64,000 bases of DNA from Bacteroidetes bacterium 46-16. Lineage in GTDB: Bacteria > Bacteroidota > Bacteroidia > Chitinophagales > Chitinophagaceae. The number at the start of each line of letters is the position of its first letter. The first letter of the stretch is position 1. Position numbers and translations under genes: made by a program. The stretch is from positions 1 to 64,000 of the forward strand of contig MKUN01000025.1 in NCBI GenBank assembly GCA_001897835.1. Reading direction: 5' to 3'. The notes under the pieces were generated by a model. It saw only the letters and a program-made list of their open reading frames with translations, did not search any database and was not told the origin of the DNA. Shown here piece by piece: positions 52,590 to 61,255 of the stretch.

Positions 52590-54773
52590 TTAATTATTGT
52601 TTGCCGTTTTCTGTTCCAGTTTAATATCTGTTCCCAGCCTTTGCAGGTAGGCGATCACAGCTATGATTTCACGGTCGCTCTTCGTTTTGATATTGTCTTT
52701 CGCAAGATTTGCTGCTATAGCATCTGCCTGCTTCAGCAGGTCACTGTTCGCCTGCCGGTCATAACCTTCAGGATAAGGCACGCCCAGCGTCTGCATCGCC
52801 CTGATCTTGGCCGGCGTTATCGCTGTGTCTATCTTATTGTCAAACAGCCACTGGTAATTGGGCATGATAGATCCCGGCGACATACTGGTAGGCTCATACA
52901 TATGGTTAAAGTGCCAGCTATCGGGATATTTACCGCCTTCGCGTGCCAGGTCGGGGCCTGTGCGCTTACTGCCCCACTGGAAGGGATGATCATACACGAA
53001 TTCACCGGCTTTGGAGTATTCGCCATAGCGTGCCACCTCGCTGCGGAAGGGCCTTATCATCTGGCTATGGCAGTTATAGCAGCCTTCGCGCACATATATG
53101 TCACGCCCCTGCAGTTCCAGTGGTGTATATGGCTTCACGCTGCTTATGGTCGGTATGTTCGATTTCACCATGAAGGTGGGTATCATTTCTACCAGGCCAC
53201 CTATGCCCACTACGATAAGGCTCAGCACCAGCATCTGTACCGGGCGGCGTTCTATCCACCTGTGCCAGTGTGCTTTGCCATGTGGCACATATACTTTTGC
53301 AAGCGGTGCTGCTTCGGCAGCCTCTTCATCCACGGCCTTGCCGCTTCGTATGGTCTTCCACAAGTTATAGCCCATCATCAGGGCACCTATCAGGTACAGT
53401 GTGCCACCTATGCCGCGCATGGCATAGAAGGGGCGCATTTGCTGCACTGTCTCTATGAACTGGTATTTCAGTTGTCCTTCGGGAGTAAATTCTTTCCAGG
53501 CAAGGCTCTGCATGAAACCTGCCCAGTACATCGGCACCACATAGAAGATGATACCCAGCGTACCGATCCAGAAGTGCCAGTTGGCCAGCTTTTGCGAGTA
53601 CAGGTCAGTGCGGAATATCCGCGGTATCAGCCAGTACAGCACGCCAAATGTCAGGAAGCCGTTCCAGCCCAGCGCGCCCACATGCACGTGCGCAATGGTC
53701 CAGTCGGTAAAGTGGCTGATGGCGTTCACACTCTTCAGGCTCAGCATTGGCCCTTCAAAAGTGGCCATACCATACGCCGTTACCGCCACTACCATAAATT
53801 TGAGCACCACATCCTCGCGTACCTTATCCCATGCACCGCGCAGGGTCAGCAGGCCGTTCAGCATACCACCCCACGATGGCGCTATCAGCATGATCGAGAA
53901 CACCGTGCCCAGCGACTGGGCCCAGTCGGGCAGCGCAGTATATAGCAAGTGGTGCGGGCCCGCCCATATATACAGGAATATCAGCGCCCAGAAGTGTATG
54001 ATCGAAAGCTTGTAAGAATATACCGGCCTGTTGGCTGCCTTCGGCAGGAAGTAATACATCAGGCCCAGGTAAGGTGTGGTCAGGAAGAAGGCTACCGCAT
54101 TGTGCCCGTACCACCACTGCACCAGTGCGTCCTGCACACCGGCATACCATGAGTATGATTTCATCCAGGAGTAAGGCAGTTCCATCGAGTTCACGATATG
54201 CAGCATGGCCACCGTCACCCATGTGGCTATATAGAACCATATGGCCACGTAGAGATGCCTTTCGCGCCTTTTGATGATGGTACCGAACATATTGATACCG
54301 AATATTACCCATACCAGTGTAATGAGGATATCTATCGGCCATTCCAGCTCGGCATATTCTTTACCGGTGGTATAGCCTGCCAGCAGGGTCACCGCTGCAC
54401 TTACAATGATCAGTTGCCAGCCCCAGAAATGCAGTTTGCTCAGCAGGTTGCTGAACATACGGGCCTTGGTAAGGCGTTGCAGCGAGTAATAGACACCCAT
54501 AAAGATGCCATTACCCACAAAGGCAAAGATCACGGCATTGGTATGCACCGGCCTTACACGGCCGAAGGTAGTAGCGGCCATACCCATGTTCAGGTTGGGG
54601 AAGACCAGTTCGAATGCGGCGAACAAGCCGGCCAGCATACCCACGATCCCCCAAAACACCGTGGCATAGGCAAACATCTTTACGATCTTGTTATCGTAAT
54701 AGAATTTTTCCATTTGCACTGCCGGCATTGAGGCATCCTGTTCAAATTGCTCGGAATGTGAGATAGTACTCAT
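52590..54773 (-). CDS. ccoN: Fused cbb3-type cytochrome c oxidase subunit I/II (CcoNO)
   Basis: The 727-residue protein fuses CcoN (about 1-470) with CcoO (about 490-727). CcoN keeps the haem and copper ligands: RPVHTNAVIF with the first His, VQWWYGHNAVAFFLT, IWAGPHHLLYT (the His pair), and IAHVHVGALGWN with two further His. CcoO has one membrane anchor (PVQMLVLSLIVVGIGGLVE) and one haem-c site CYNCHSQMIRP. The enzyme is the high-affinity terminal oxidase for microaerobic growth. It is the second gene of the operon, 11 bp after ccoS. Confidence 0.96.
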   Translation of the reverse strand: MSTISHSEQFEQDASMPAVQMEKFYYDNKIVKMFAYATVFWGIVGMLAGLFAAFELVFPNLNMGMAATTFGRVRPVHTNAVIFAFVGNGIFMGVYYSLQRLTKARMFSNLLSKLHFWGWQLIIVSAAVTLLAGYTTGKEYAELEWPIDILITLVWVIFGINMFGTIIKRRERHLYVAIWFYIATWVTVAMLHIVNSMELPYSWMKSYSWYAGVQDALVQWWYGHNAVAFFLTTPYLGLMYYFLPKAANRPVYSYKLSIIHFWALIFLYIWAGPHHLLYTALPDWAQSLGTVFSIMLIAPSWGGMLNGLLTLRGAWDKVREDVVLKFMVVAVTAYGMATFEGPMLSLKSVNAISHFTDWTIAHVHVGALGWNGFLTFGVLYWLIPRIFRTDLYSQKLANWHFWIGTLGIIFYVVPMYWAGFMQSLAWKEFTPEGQLKYQFIETVQQMRPFYAMRGIGGTLYLIGALMMGYNLWKTIRSGKAVDEEAAEAAPLAKVYVPHGKAHWHRWIERRPVQMLVLSLIVVGIGGLVEMIPTFMVKSNIPTISSVKPYTPLELQGRDIYVREGCYNCHSQMIRPFRSEVARYGEYSKAGEFVYDHPFQWGSKRTGPDLAREGGKYPDSWHFNHMYEPTSMSPGSIMPNYQWLFDNKIDTAITPAKIRAMQTLGVPYPEGYDRQANSDLLKQADAIAANLAKDNIKTKSDREIIAVIAYLQRLGTDIKLEQKTANNN

Positions 54774-54784
54774 GTATTGAATCT

Positions 54785-54949
54785 TTAAGATTGTTGGTTT
54801 AATTCATTGTTATTATCGTCATATAGCATGCGCATGGCAGCACCTTCCCTGTCCTCGTACTGGTTGTTCTTTACACTCCAGATAAATGCAAGCAGGAATG
54901 ATGCTGCCACCACTATACTTGCTATTACCAAAACGAAGAGTGCACTCAT
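54785..54949 (-). CDS. ccoS: Cytochrome oxidase maturation protein CcoS
   Basis: This gene is 55 codons including the stop (54 residues). It starts MSALFVLVIASIVVAASFLL, a single membrane helix, and continues AFIWSVKNNQYEDREGAAMR, the CcoS signature with the conserved W(S)VKxxQYxD segment. CcoS is needed to insert haem b and copper into CcoN. It is the first gene of the eight-gene cco operon, 11 bp before ccoNO. A -7 box and a Crp/Fnr-type dyad lie upstream. Confidence 0.9.
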   Translation of the reverse strand: MSALFVLVIASIVVAASFLLAFIWSVKNNQYEDREGAAMRMLYDDNNNELNQQS

Positions 54950-54964
54950 GCTTTAAAATTTCTG

Positions 54965-54972
54965 TAAAACTA
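54965..54972 (-). promoter_or_regulatory. -7 element of the cco operon
   Basis: On the minus strand TAGTTTTA (one mismatch from TAnnTTTG); no -33 TTG. Its 3' end is 16 bp from the ccoS ATG and 58.5 bp from the centre of the dyad at 55016-55031. Confidence 0.55.
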
Positions 54973-55015
54973 TCGTGGCGATCAGCGGCATATTATGACT
55001 ATGCTCAGGGCAAAT

Positions 55016-55031
55016 GATGATCTAAGTCATC
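55016..55031 (-). promoter_or_regulatory. Putative Crp/Fnr-type operator of the cco operon
   Basis: GATGA-TCTAAG-TCATC, a perfect 5-bp dyad with 6-bp spacer and the TGA-N6-TCA core. Confidence 0.7.
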
Positions 55032-55110
55032 GTTTTTATTTTCATGGGGAAAACGAATTACCGGCCAGGCCCATTTCCCGGAAATAAACGTATGCGCGGC
55101 CCCCGTTTAC

Positions 55111-55626
55111 TTGACCAGCCCCTTATGGGCCACCTGTTTATAGCCCCTGCAACTGCCATCACATATAAGCTCCGCAGAAGGAACTTCGCACATCACCTCG
55201 CCTCACCTCTCTGCCACAATTTGACCAGCCCCTTAGGGGGCCACCTGTTCATAGCCCCCCAGCTACCATCACACATAAGCTCCGCAGAAGGGGCTTTCAC
55301 ACATCACCTCGTCCTAACCTCTCTGCCACGATCTGGTAGCCCCTTAGGAGCCACCTGTTTATAGCCTCCGCTATTACCATCACATATAAGCTCCGCAGAA
55401 GGAACTTCACACATCACCTCGCCCTCACCTCTGCCACGATCTGGTAGCTCCTTAGGAGCCACCTATTCATAGTCCCGTAGCTACCGTCACATATAAGTTC
55501 CGCAGAAGGGGCTTTCACACATCACCTCGTCCTAACCTCTATGCCACGATCTGGTAGCCCCTTAGGGGCCACCTGTTTATAGCCTCCGCAGCTGCCGTCA
55601 CATATGAGCTCCGTAGGAGCGGCCTG
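55111..55626 (+). repeat. Tandem array of five ~110-bp hairpin repeats
   Basis: Repeats start near 55111, 55221, 55332, 55440 and 55550 (periods 110, 111, 108, 110; the last is cut after about 76 bp). Each has AGCCCCTTAGGGGC-like hairpin, CACCTGTTTATAGCC, a spacer with CATATAAGCTCCGCAGAAGG, and TTTCACACATCACCTCG. The final unit ends in ATGAGCTCCGTAGGAGCGGCC. They separate the cco operon promoter from ccoI (stop at 55649), and no gene lies in 54950-55648. Confidence 0.88.
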
Positions 55627-55648
55627 TATTTACATTATGAGATATACC

Positions 55649-58111
55649 TCAATTACCGCTTTTCAATGACAGCCCCAGCCTGCGGGCCATCACGGTGCTG
55701 GCACCTGTAGTGATCAGCACGATGCTCACGGTACTTATGGGCATCAGTATAGCCGCGATCATCGGGGCCATATGCCCCTGCATAGAGATCGCAAGACCCA
55801 CGATATTGTATAATATGGATATGCCAAAACTGAATGTAATAATATGCTTGCCGTTTGCTGCCAGCTTCAACAGCCTGGGCAACTTGCCGAATTTACGGGC
55901 ATCGAGTATCGCATCGCAGGAAGGGGTAAAATTATTGATATCATCCGCCAGGCTTATTCCTACATTGCTTTGTTGCAGCGCCCCGGCATCATTCAGTCCA
56001 TCACCCATCATCAGCACGCGGTGGCCTCTTTCCTGTAGTTTACCTATATAGTTCAGCTTGTCTTCCGGCTTTTGTTCAAACAAGAGCTCGCTCCCCGCCC
56101 CCAATAGTTCATGCAGCCTGTTCTTTTGCCTGCTGTTATCACCCGAAAGCAATGACAGCGAGTACCTCTTCTTCAATTCGGGCATTATCCCGGGTATGGC
56201 CTCCCGGAATGCCGGTAATATCTCAAAGGCGGTCACCTCGTCATTTATCCTGATGTACACATTGGCCTTTTCTCCTTTGGTCACCACGCCCGTAAAGCCT
56301 GCCGAGCCCACACGTATCCTGTTACCCCCGGCATAGGCTTCTATGCCTTTACCTTTTATTTCGGTCCATTGCTCCAGTTCACATAGCCCACGTATGCCCA
56401 GCCATGCACTTATCGCCTGGCTATAGGGGTGCCTGCTCGATACCACCATATTATACACCCAGTCTTTTTCGTCTTCACTGAGCTGGTGGCCTGTTGTCGC
56501 AAACTCTTCGCTGCCCTGTGTCAGGGTGCCGGTCTTGTCGAAGACGATATGGTCTATCTTTCCTATCTGCTCTATCACCGTAGCATCGCGCAGGTACAGG
56601 CCGTTATTGCTCAGTATGCGCAGCAGGTTACCATTGGTATAATTGGCCGATAGCAGCAAGGCACATGGGCAGGCAACGATCAGCATGGCCGATACGCTGG
56701 GTAATACCTTTGCAGGGTCATGCATAGCCCAGTATAGGGCAGTTATCCCAGCCAGTACCAAAAGTATATAAGTAAAATACCGGCTCAGCAGGTGTATGAT
56801 GCTGTGCTCGCTGTTTTGCACTTCTTTGTTCCTCCCAAATGCATGGTGATTCCAGAGCGAGGTAAGGTAACTACCGGCTACAGGTTTTATTACCTGCATC
56901 CTTACCTGTTCACCGCGCAGTTTGCCACCTGCATATACCGTATTGCCCGGCAATATGCGTACAGGTTCGCTCTCCCCCGTCACAAAGCTATAATCCACCA
57001 GCGCGGTATTATCCAGCAGCACTGAGTCAGCCGGTATGATCTCGTCATTATATAACTGCACCACATCTTTCTCCTTCAGCTCCTGCAGGCTCCTGCTTTC
57101 CAGGCCCTTTAGGGTAACCACATTCACCGCTATCGGGAAGTAAGCTTTATAATCCCTGTGGAACGATATGGAACTATAAGTGCGGTCCTGTACAATGCGC
57201 CCCACCAGCATAAAGAATACGATGCCGCTCATACTGTCCAGGTAACCTGGTCCTGTACCGGTGCCTATCTCGTATATGCTCCGTGCGTAGGTAATAATGA
57301 GCGCCAGCGCTATGGGCGCATCTATATTCAGCGTCTTTTGCTTCAGCCCTTTCCATGCCGATACAAAGAATTCCGACGCGCTGTAAAAGAACACTGGCAC
57401 CGACAAAACGAGGTTCAGCACGCGGAATAGCGTAGCATATTGCTCTTCTATCCCCGTTCCCGGTGCCAGGTATTCCGGGAAGCTCATCATCATGATATTA
57501 CCGAAACAGAATCCTGCCACACCCAGCTTATATATCCTCGCTTTGTTCGTGTATTTGGGCCTGGTTTTGCCTGCATCTTCCAGGCTTATGTATGGCTCAT
57601 AACCTACGGTAGCAAGTAGTTCCACCACCTGGCGCAGGCTTATCAGCTCCCTGTTATAGTGTACCCTAAGTTCTTTGGTGGTGAAGTTGAGCCTGCTTTC
57701 TGTTATACCCTTATTCAGTTTATGCATATGTTCCAGCAGCCACATGCAGGAGCTGCAGTGTACACCGGGAATGTAAAATGTGATGATCACATTCCGGCCA
57801 TCTGTGAACTTGTAGAGCTTTTGAGCAATATCCTCATTGTCCAGGTAGGCAAACTTATCATTACGCACAGGCTTTATCTGCGATAGCCCGGGGTGCGATT
57901 GTATCTTGTAGTAATCGCAGAGCCCGTTCTCATTCAGTATTTCGTACACCAGCTTACAGCCCTCGCAGCAAAACGTCTTGTCCCCTATATGTATATGATC
58001 ATTGGCACAGGACACCCCGCAATGGTAACATAATGTCTCCTCCTGAACAGGTTTCGATACAATGATGGTATTCTTACCCTTAGCTGTTTGCATGGATGTT
58101 CTTTTGGGCAT
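55649..58111 (-). CDS. ccoI: Copper-translocating P1B-type ATPase CcoI (FixI)
   Basis: The 820-residue ATPase has an N-terminal Cys-rich YHS/HMA region (CYHCGVSC, FCCEGCK), an HMA domain with CSSC (about 120), eight membrane helices with the CPC motif (VACPCALLLS), TGES, phosphorylation site DKTGTLTQ, the HP motif SSRHPYSQ and GDGLND. FixI-type pumps export Cu+ for cbb3 assembly. The ATG at 58111 overlaps the preceding gene by 32 bp; a second ATG at 58093 overlaps it by 14 bp. It is cotranscribed with the RIC-like gene, separate from the cco operon. Confidence 0.92.
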   Translation of the reverse strand: MPKRTSMQTAKGKNTIIVSKPVQEETLCYHCGVSCANDHIHIGDKTFCCEGCKLVYEILNENGLCDYYKIQSHPGLSQIKPVRNDKFAYLDNEDIAQKLYKFTDGRNVIITFYIPGVHCSSCMWLLEHMHKLNKGITESRLNFTTKELRVHYNRELISLRQVVELLATVGYEPYISLEDAGKTRPKYTNKARIYKLGVAGFCFGNIMMMSFPEYLAPGTGIEEQYATLFRVLNLVLSVPVFFYSASEFFVSAWKGLKQKTLNIDAPIALALIITYARSIYEIGTGTGPGYLDSMSGIVFFMLVGRIVQDRTYSSISFHRDYKAYFPIAVNVVTLKGLESRSLQELKEKDVVQLYNDEIIPADSVLLDNTALVDYSFVTGESEPVRILPGNTVYAGGKLRGEQVRMQVIKPVAGSYLTSLWNHHAFGRNKEVQNSEHSIIHLLSRYFTYILLVLAGITALYWAMHDPAKVLPSVSAMLIVACPCALLLSANYTNGNLLRILSNNGLYLRDATVIEQIGKIDHIVFDKTGTLTQGSEEFATTGHQLSEDEKDWVYNMVVSSRHPYSQAISAWLGIRGLCELEQWTEIKGKGIEAYAGGNRIRVGSAGFTGVVTKGEKANVYIRINDEVTAFEILPAFREAIPGIMPELKKRYSLSLLSGDNSRQKNRLHELLGAGSELLFEQKPEDKLNYIGKLQERGHRVLMMGDGLNDAGALQQSNVGISLADDINNFTPSCDAILDARKFGKLPRLLKLAANGKHIITFSFGISILYNIVGLAISMQGHMAPMIAAILMPISTVSIVLITTGASTVMARRLGLSLKSGN

Positions 58112-58628
58112 TCTTTATTTTGGGCAGCAATACCTCTTGCTCCAGGTAGTAAAGCTCAGTGAGCATGCTCTCCAGCAGCGATAATTCATTTTGCAGCATT
58201 TTACGCTCATATTCATCCGGCACATCCTTTTCCTGCAGGCTCACCGCCTTTATCTCTTCCAGCGTATTATGTATGTGTGCGTGCGATACCGCCACATCCA
58301 TCACGATACCCATATGTGCTGTCTTGCAGCCACCTTTGCAGGCACTGCAATCATGTCCTTCTTTATTCTTTCGTGACAATTCTCCCAGGTAGGGGAACAG
58401 GATATCTTTACGATATAGCAGGTATTCCTTTATTTCAGCCACCACTTTGGTATATGGCAGCAAATGCTCCATTATTGCCGCACCCTTTCCCCTTAGCTTG
58501 TTGGCTGCCACCCCGGCACTTTTGCATAAGCCCTCCATAGTAGTGTAGTATTCTTTATAGAAATGATCGGCAAGTTCCTGCAGTTTGTAATTACGGTATT
58601 GTGCAAAAAGCGTGTGGATCATAAACAT
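58080..58628 (-). CDS. Hemerythrin/RIC-like helical protein (degenerate)
   Basis: The frame is open further upstream, but that part overlaps the EXPERA gene and lies beyond a -7 box, so the start is ATG 58628 (182 residues) or 58622 (180). The protein resembles RIC/YtfE-type di-iron proteins in spacing: LLYRKDILFPYL, then VSHAHIHNTLEEI, then LYYLEQEVLLPKI match KEEQVLFP, HEHDDHGEALEHI and HLENNILF. Several metal ligands are changed, and CSACKGGC adds four Cys. It overlaps ccoI by 32 bp. RIC proteins repair iron centres or bind NO/O2; function here is inferred. Confidence 0.55.
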   Translation of the reverse strand: MFMIHTLFAQYRNYKLQELADHFYKEYYTTMEGLCKSAGVAANKLRGKGAAIMEHLLPYTKVVAEIKEYLLYRKDILFPYLGELSRKNKEGHDCSACKGGCKTAHMGIVMDVAVSHAHIHNTLEEIKAVSLQEKDVPDEYERKMLQNELSLLESMLTELYYLEQEVLLPKIKNAQKNIHANS

Positions 58629-58636
58629 CGTTTTTG

Positions 58637-58644
58637 CAAATGTA
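58637..58644 (-). promoter_or_regulatory. -7 element of RIC-like/ccoI unit
   Basis: On the minus strand TACATTTG, a perfect TAnnTTTG. There is no TTG at the -33 position. Its 3' end is 58.5 bp from the centre of the dyad at 58688-58703. Confidence 0.65.
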
Positions 58645-58683
58645 CCCTCAGGGGAAAGGAAGATTAATGACCACCAATAAGTA

Positions 58684-58707
58684 AAAAGGTGATCTTCGTC
58701 ACCTTTT
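58684..58707 (-). promoter_or_regulatory. Putative Crp/Fnr-type operator (or terminator) before the RIC-like gene
   Basis: AAAAGGTGA-TCTTCG-TCACCTTTT, a perfect 9-bp dyad with the TGA-N6-TCA core at 58690-58701. It lies just past the EXPERA-gene stop and its minus-strand reading ends in TTTTTAC, so it could also be the terminator of that gene; both roles are possible. Confidence 0.6.
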
Positions 58708-58711
58708 ACCT

Positions 58712-59227
58712 TTATTGCCTTGTCCGGGCAGCAAAAGGTGTCACAGACCGCCACATCCGGTACAATACCATTATGGGGAATATCAGCCATGCTGCATTGG
58801 CCAGCAGCACGCGTTGCAGGTGCGGTGTAGCATGTTCGCCGCACACCTCTTCAAAGAGAATTATGGTCACATTGGTTATCATTACCGCGGCCCATATAAT
58901 GCTGCCAAAGCGTATCCAGTTCTTACCTTTTATATAGGCATATATCGCTACAAGGTAAAAGGGCCCGAAAAAGAGGGCATCTATCCATATTGTTGCACGC
59001 CACCATGCAGGCCTCGCCATCAGCACAGGGTCAAAATTCCGACCGTACCAGTGCACAAGGTCCACCATACTTTCAGGTGGCCATACCGGGTATTGAAAGT
59101 TATCCGGGTTCGCGATCACCAACTGCTCTATATCCACTATATAAGTGATAAAGCCCAGGTTGATGATAAAAAATATAACAATGGCAATATCAACCGGCCG
59201 TTTCGAAAGTGGCAATGATTGAGGCAT
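58712..59227 (-). CDS. EXPERA-domain (emopamil-binding-like) membrane protein
   Basis: The 171-residue protein has four membrane helices and an EXPERA pattern: IAIVIFFIINLGFITYIVDIEQLV, then WYGRNFDPVLMARPAWWRATIWIDALFFGPFY, KGKNWIRFGSIIWA and later helices. The conserved WY...DP...P.W...WID segment matches emopamil-binding/TMEM97-type proteins, which bind sterols or isomerise sterol double bonds in eukaryotes. The bacterial substrate is unknown. It begins 9 bp after acs stops, so the two are cotranscribed. Confidence 0.7.
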   Translation of the reverse strand: MPQSLPLSKRPVDIAIVIFFIINLGFITYIVDIEQLVIANPDNFQYPVWPPESMVDLVHWYGRNFDPVLMARPAWWRATIWIDALFFGPFYLVAIYAYIKGKNWIRFGSIIWAAVMITNVTIILFEEVCGEHATPHLQRVLLANAAWLIFPIMVLYRMWRSVTPFAARTRQ

Positions 59228-59236
59228 ATATATGTT

Positions 59237-61138
59237 TTATACTTTCCCTTCTTTTATATCTTCTACCACCTGTGGGTCCAGCAGCGTAGTCGTATCGCCA
59301 AGGTTCTGCATATCGCCTTCCGCTATTTTGCGCAGTATGCGCCGCATGATCTTGCCACTGCGTGTCTTGGGCAGCCCTTTTACAAATTGTATCTTATCGG
59401 GTTTGGCTATAGGACCTATTATACGGCTCACGGTCTGTAATATATCCTGCCGCGTTAGCTCATCATCTCCGTGGGTATTGCCATATACTACGTAGGCATA
59501 TATCCCCTGCCCTTTCAGGTCATGCGGGTAGCCCACTACTGCGCTCTCCACCACCCCTTCATGCATATTTATAGCATTTTCCACCTCGGCGGTGCCTATC
59601 CTGTGACCACTCACATTCAGCACATCGTCCACGCGGCCCGTTATCCGATAGTTCCCCTCCGCATCCCTGTAGCAGCCGTCACCGGTAAAATAGGTCCCCG
59701 GGTAGGCAGTGAAATAGGTAGTCCTGCACCGTTCATGGTCGCCATACGTGGTGCGTATGATCGATGGCCAGGGAAATTTGATGCATAGGTTACCGCTCAC
59801 ATCATTACCTTCTATTTCTTCACCCTTTTCATCCACCAGCATCGGCTGTATACCCGGTAATGGCAGCGTGGCATACGATGGTTTTGCCGGTGTCACTCCT
59901 GCCAGGTTCGATATCATGATGCCGCCCGTCTCTGTTTGCCACCAGGTATCCACTATCGGGCATTTCCCTTTTCCTATGTTCTTGTCAAACCAGTGCCATG
60001 CCTCTTCGTTTATCGGTTCACCCACCGAGCCCAGCACCTTCAGGCTGCCCAGGTCGTGCCCTGCTATGGGCTCCGTACCGTAGGCCATCAGGCTGCGTAT
60101 CGCTGTAGGGGCCGTGTATAGTATGTTCACCTTATACTTATCCACGATATCCCAAAAGCGGCCCGCATCCGGCCATGTCGGTATCCCTTCAAACATCAGC
60201 ACCGTTGCCCCGGCACACAATGGCCCGTACACAATATAACTGTGCCCGGTGATCCAGCCCACATCCGCCGTGCAGAAAAACAGATCCCCAGGTTGATATT
60301 GAAATACATTCACAAAAGAATAGGTCGCATACACCATATACCCGCCACAGCTATGCACTACGCCCTTGGGTTTTCCTGTTGAGCCCGATGTATATAGTAT
60401 GAAGAGCGGGTCCTCGGCATCCATAAGCTCGGCAACGCAGTCCACACCGGCTTTTTCCAGTTCATCCTGCCACCATACGTCCCTGCCTTTTATCATGCTC
60501 ACCGGTGTTTTGGTATGCAGCAGTACGATCACCTTTTTCACAAACGGGCATTGCTCCAGCGCATCATCTATTACGCCTTTCAAAGGTATCTCTTTAGCTC
60601 CCCTGTAAGCCCCGTCCGCTGTTATGATAAATTGCGCCTGCGCATCCTGCAGGCGGTCGGCTATGCTTTTGGCGCTAAAGCCCCCGAAGATCACGGAATG
60701 TATCGCACCTACCCGGGCACAGGCCAGCAAAGCGATGGCCAGCTCCGGCACCATGCCCATATAGATACATACACGGTCTCCTTTGCGAACACCATTGTTT
60801 TTAAGCACATTGGCAAAGCGGCATACCTGCTCATACAGTTCTTTATAAGTAATGGTCCTGCTTTTACCTTTGGGATCATTGGGTTCCCATATTATGGCAG
60901 CCTTATCCCCGCCTGCTTCCAGGTGTCGGTCCAGGCAGTTCTCGCTTATGTTCAGCTTCCCGCCAACGAACCATTTTACATCCGGCGCTTCAAAATTCCA
61001 CTCCAGCACCTTATCCCATTTCTGCTGCCATATAAAGTGAGCGGCTACCTCGGCCCAAAATGCTTCCGGGTCTGCTACACTCTGCTCCCATGCCTGCTTA
61101 TATGCTTCTGCTGATTTTACCTGGTACGGATATGACAT
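59237..61138 (-). CDS. acs: Acetyl-coenzyme A synthetase
   Basis: The 633-residue protein has the adenylate-forming motifs YTSGSTGKPKGVVH, GEPINEEAWHW, TWWQTETGG, YFTGDGCYRDAEG and the final PKTRSGKIMRRILR with the regulatory Lys. ACS activates acetate to acetyl-CoA through acetyl-AMP. Its promoter region (61139-61230) shows TAGATTTA, a weak -7, without the Crp/Fnr-type dyad. It is the first gene of an acs-EXPERA pair. Confidence 0.95.
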   Translation of the reverse strand: MSYPYQVKSAEAYKQAWEQSVADPEAFWAEVAAHFIWQQKWDKVLEWNFEAPDVKWFVGGKLNISENCLDRHLEAGGDKAAIIWEPNDPKGKSRTITYKELYEQVCRFANVLKNNGVRKGDRVCIYMGMVPELAIALLACARVGAIHSVIFGGFSAKSIADRLQDAQAQFIITADGAYRGAKEIPLKGVIDDALEQCPFVKKVIVLLHTKTPVSMIKGRDVWWQDELEKAGVDCVAELMDAEDPLFILYTSGSTGKPKGVVHSCGGYMVYATYSFVNVFQYQPGDLFFCTADVGWITGHSYIVYGPLCAGATVLMFEGIPTWPDAGRFWDIVDKYKVNILYTAPTAIRSLMAYGTEPIAGHDLGSLKVLGSVGEPINEEAWHWFDKNIGKGKCPIVDTWWQTETGGIMISNLAGVTPAKPSYATLPLPGIQPMLVDEKGEEIEGNDVSGNLCIKFPWPSIIRTTYGDHERCRTTYFTAYPGTYFTGDGCYRDAEGNYRITGRVDDVLNVSGHRIGTAEVENAINMHEGVVESAVVGYPHDLKGQGIYAYVVYGNTHGDDELTRQDILQTVSRIIGPIAKPDKIQFVKGLPKTRSGKIMRRILRKIAEGDMQNLGDTTTLLDPQVVEDIKEGKV

Positions 61139-61255
61139 AATATTTTCAATTAATGTTGGCTATAGTAAATCTACGAATTGATAGAGAGAAAAAATAACTG
61201 GCACGTCCGGCTGCTAATTAACGCAAAGCCCCGCTAAACATAACCCGTGATTAAA

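Noticed and set aside
55044-55364. 106-residue frame across the repeat array at 55.1 kb
   Set aside because: The frame follows the tandem repeat and lacks a ribosome-binding site or any known motif.
55111-55626. CRISPR array
   Set aside because: Repeats are 110 bp with no unique 30-40-bp spacers and contain hairpins; no cas gene is nearby.
58629-58844. Longer start for the RIC-like gene (254 residues)
   Set aside because: The upstream part overlaps the EXPERA gene and lies before a consensus -7 box; the CCPDKAIKVKGDED stretch is out of keeping with the rest.
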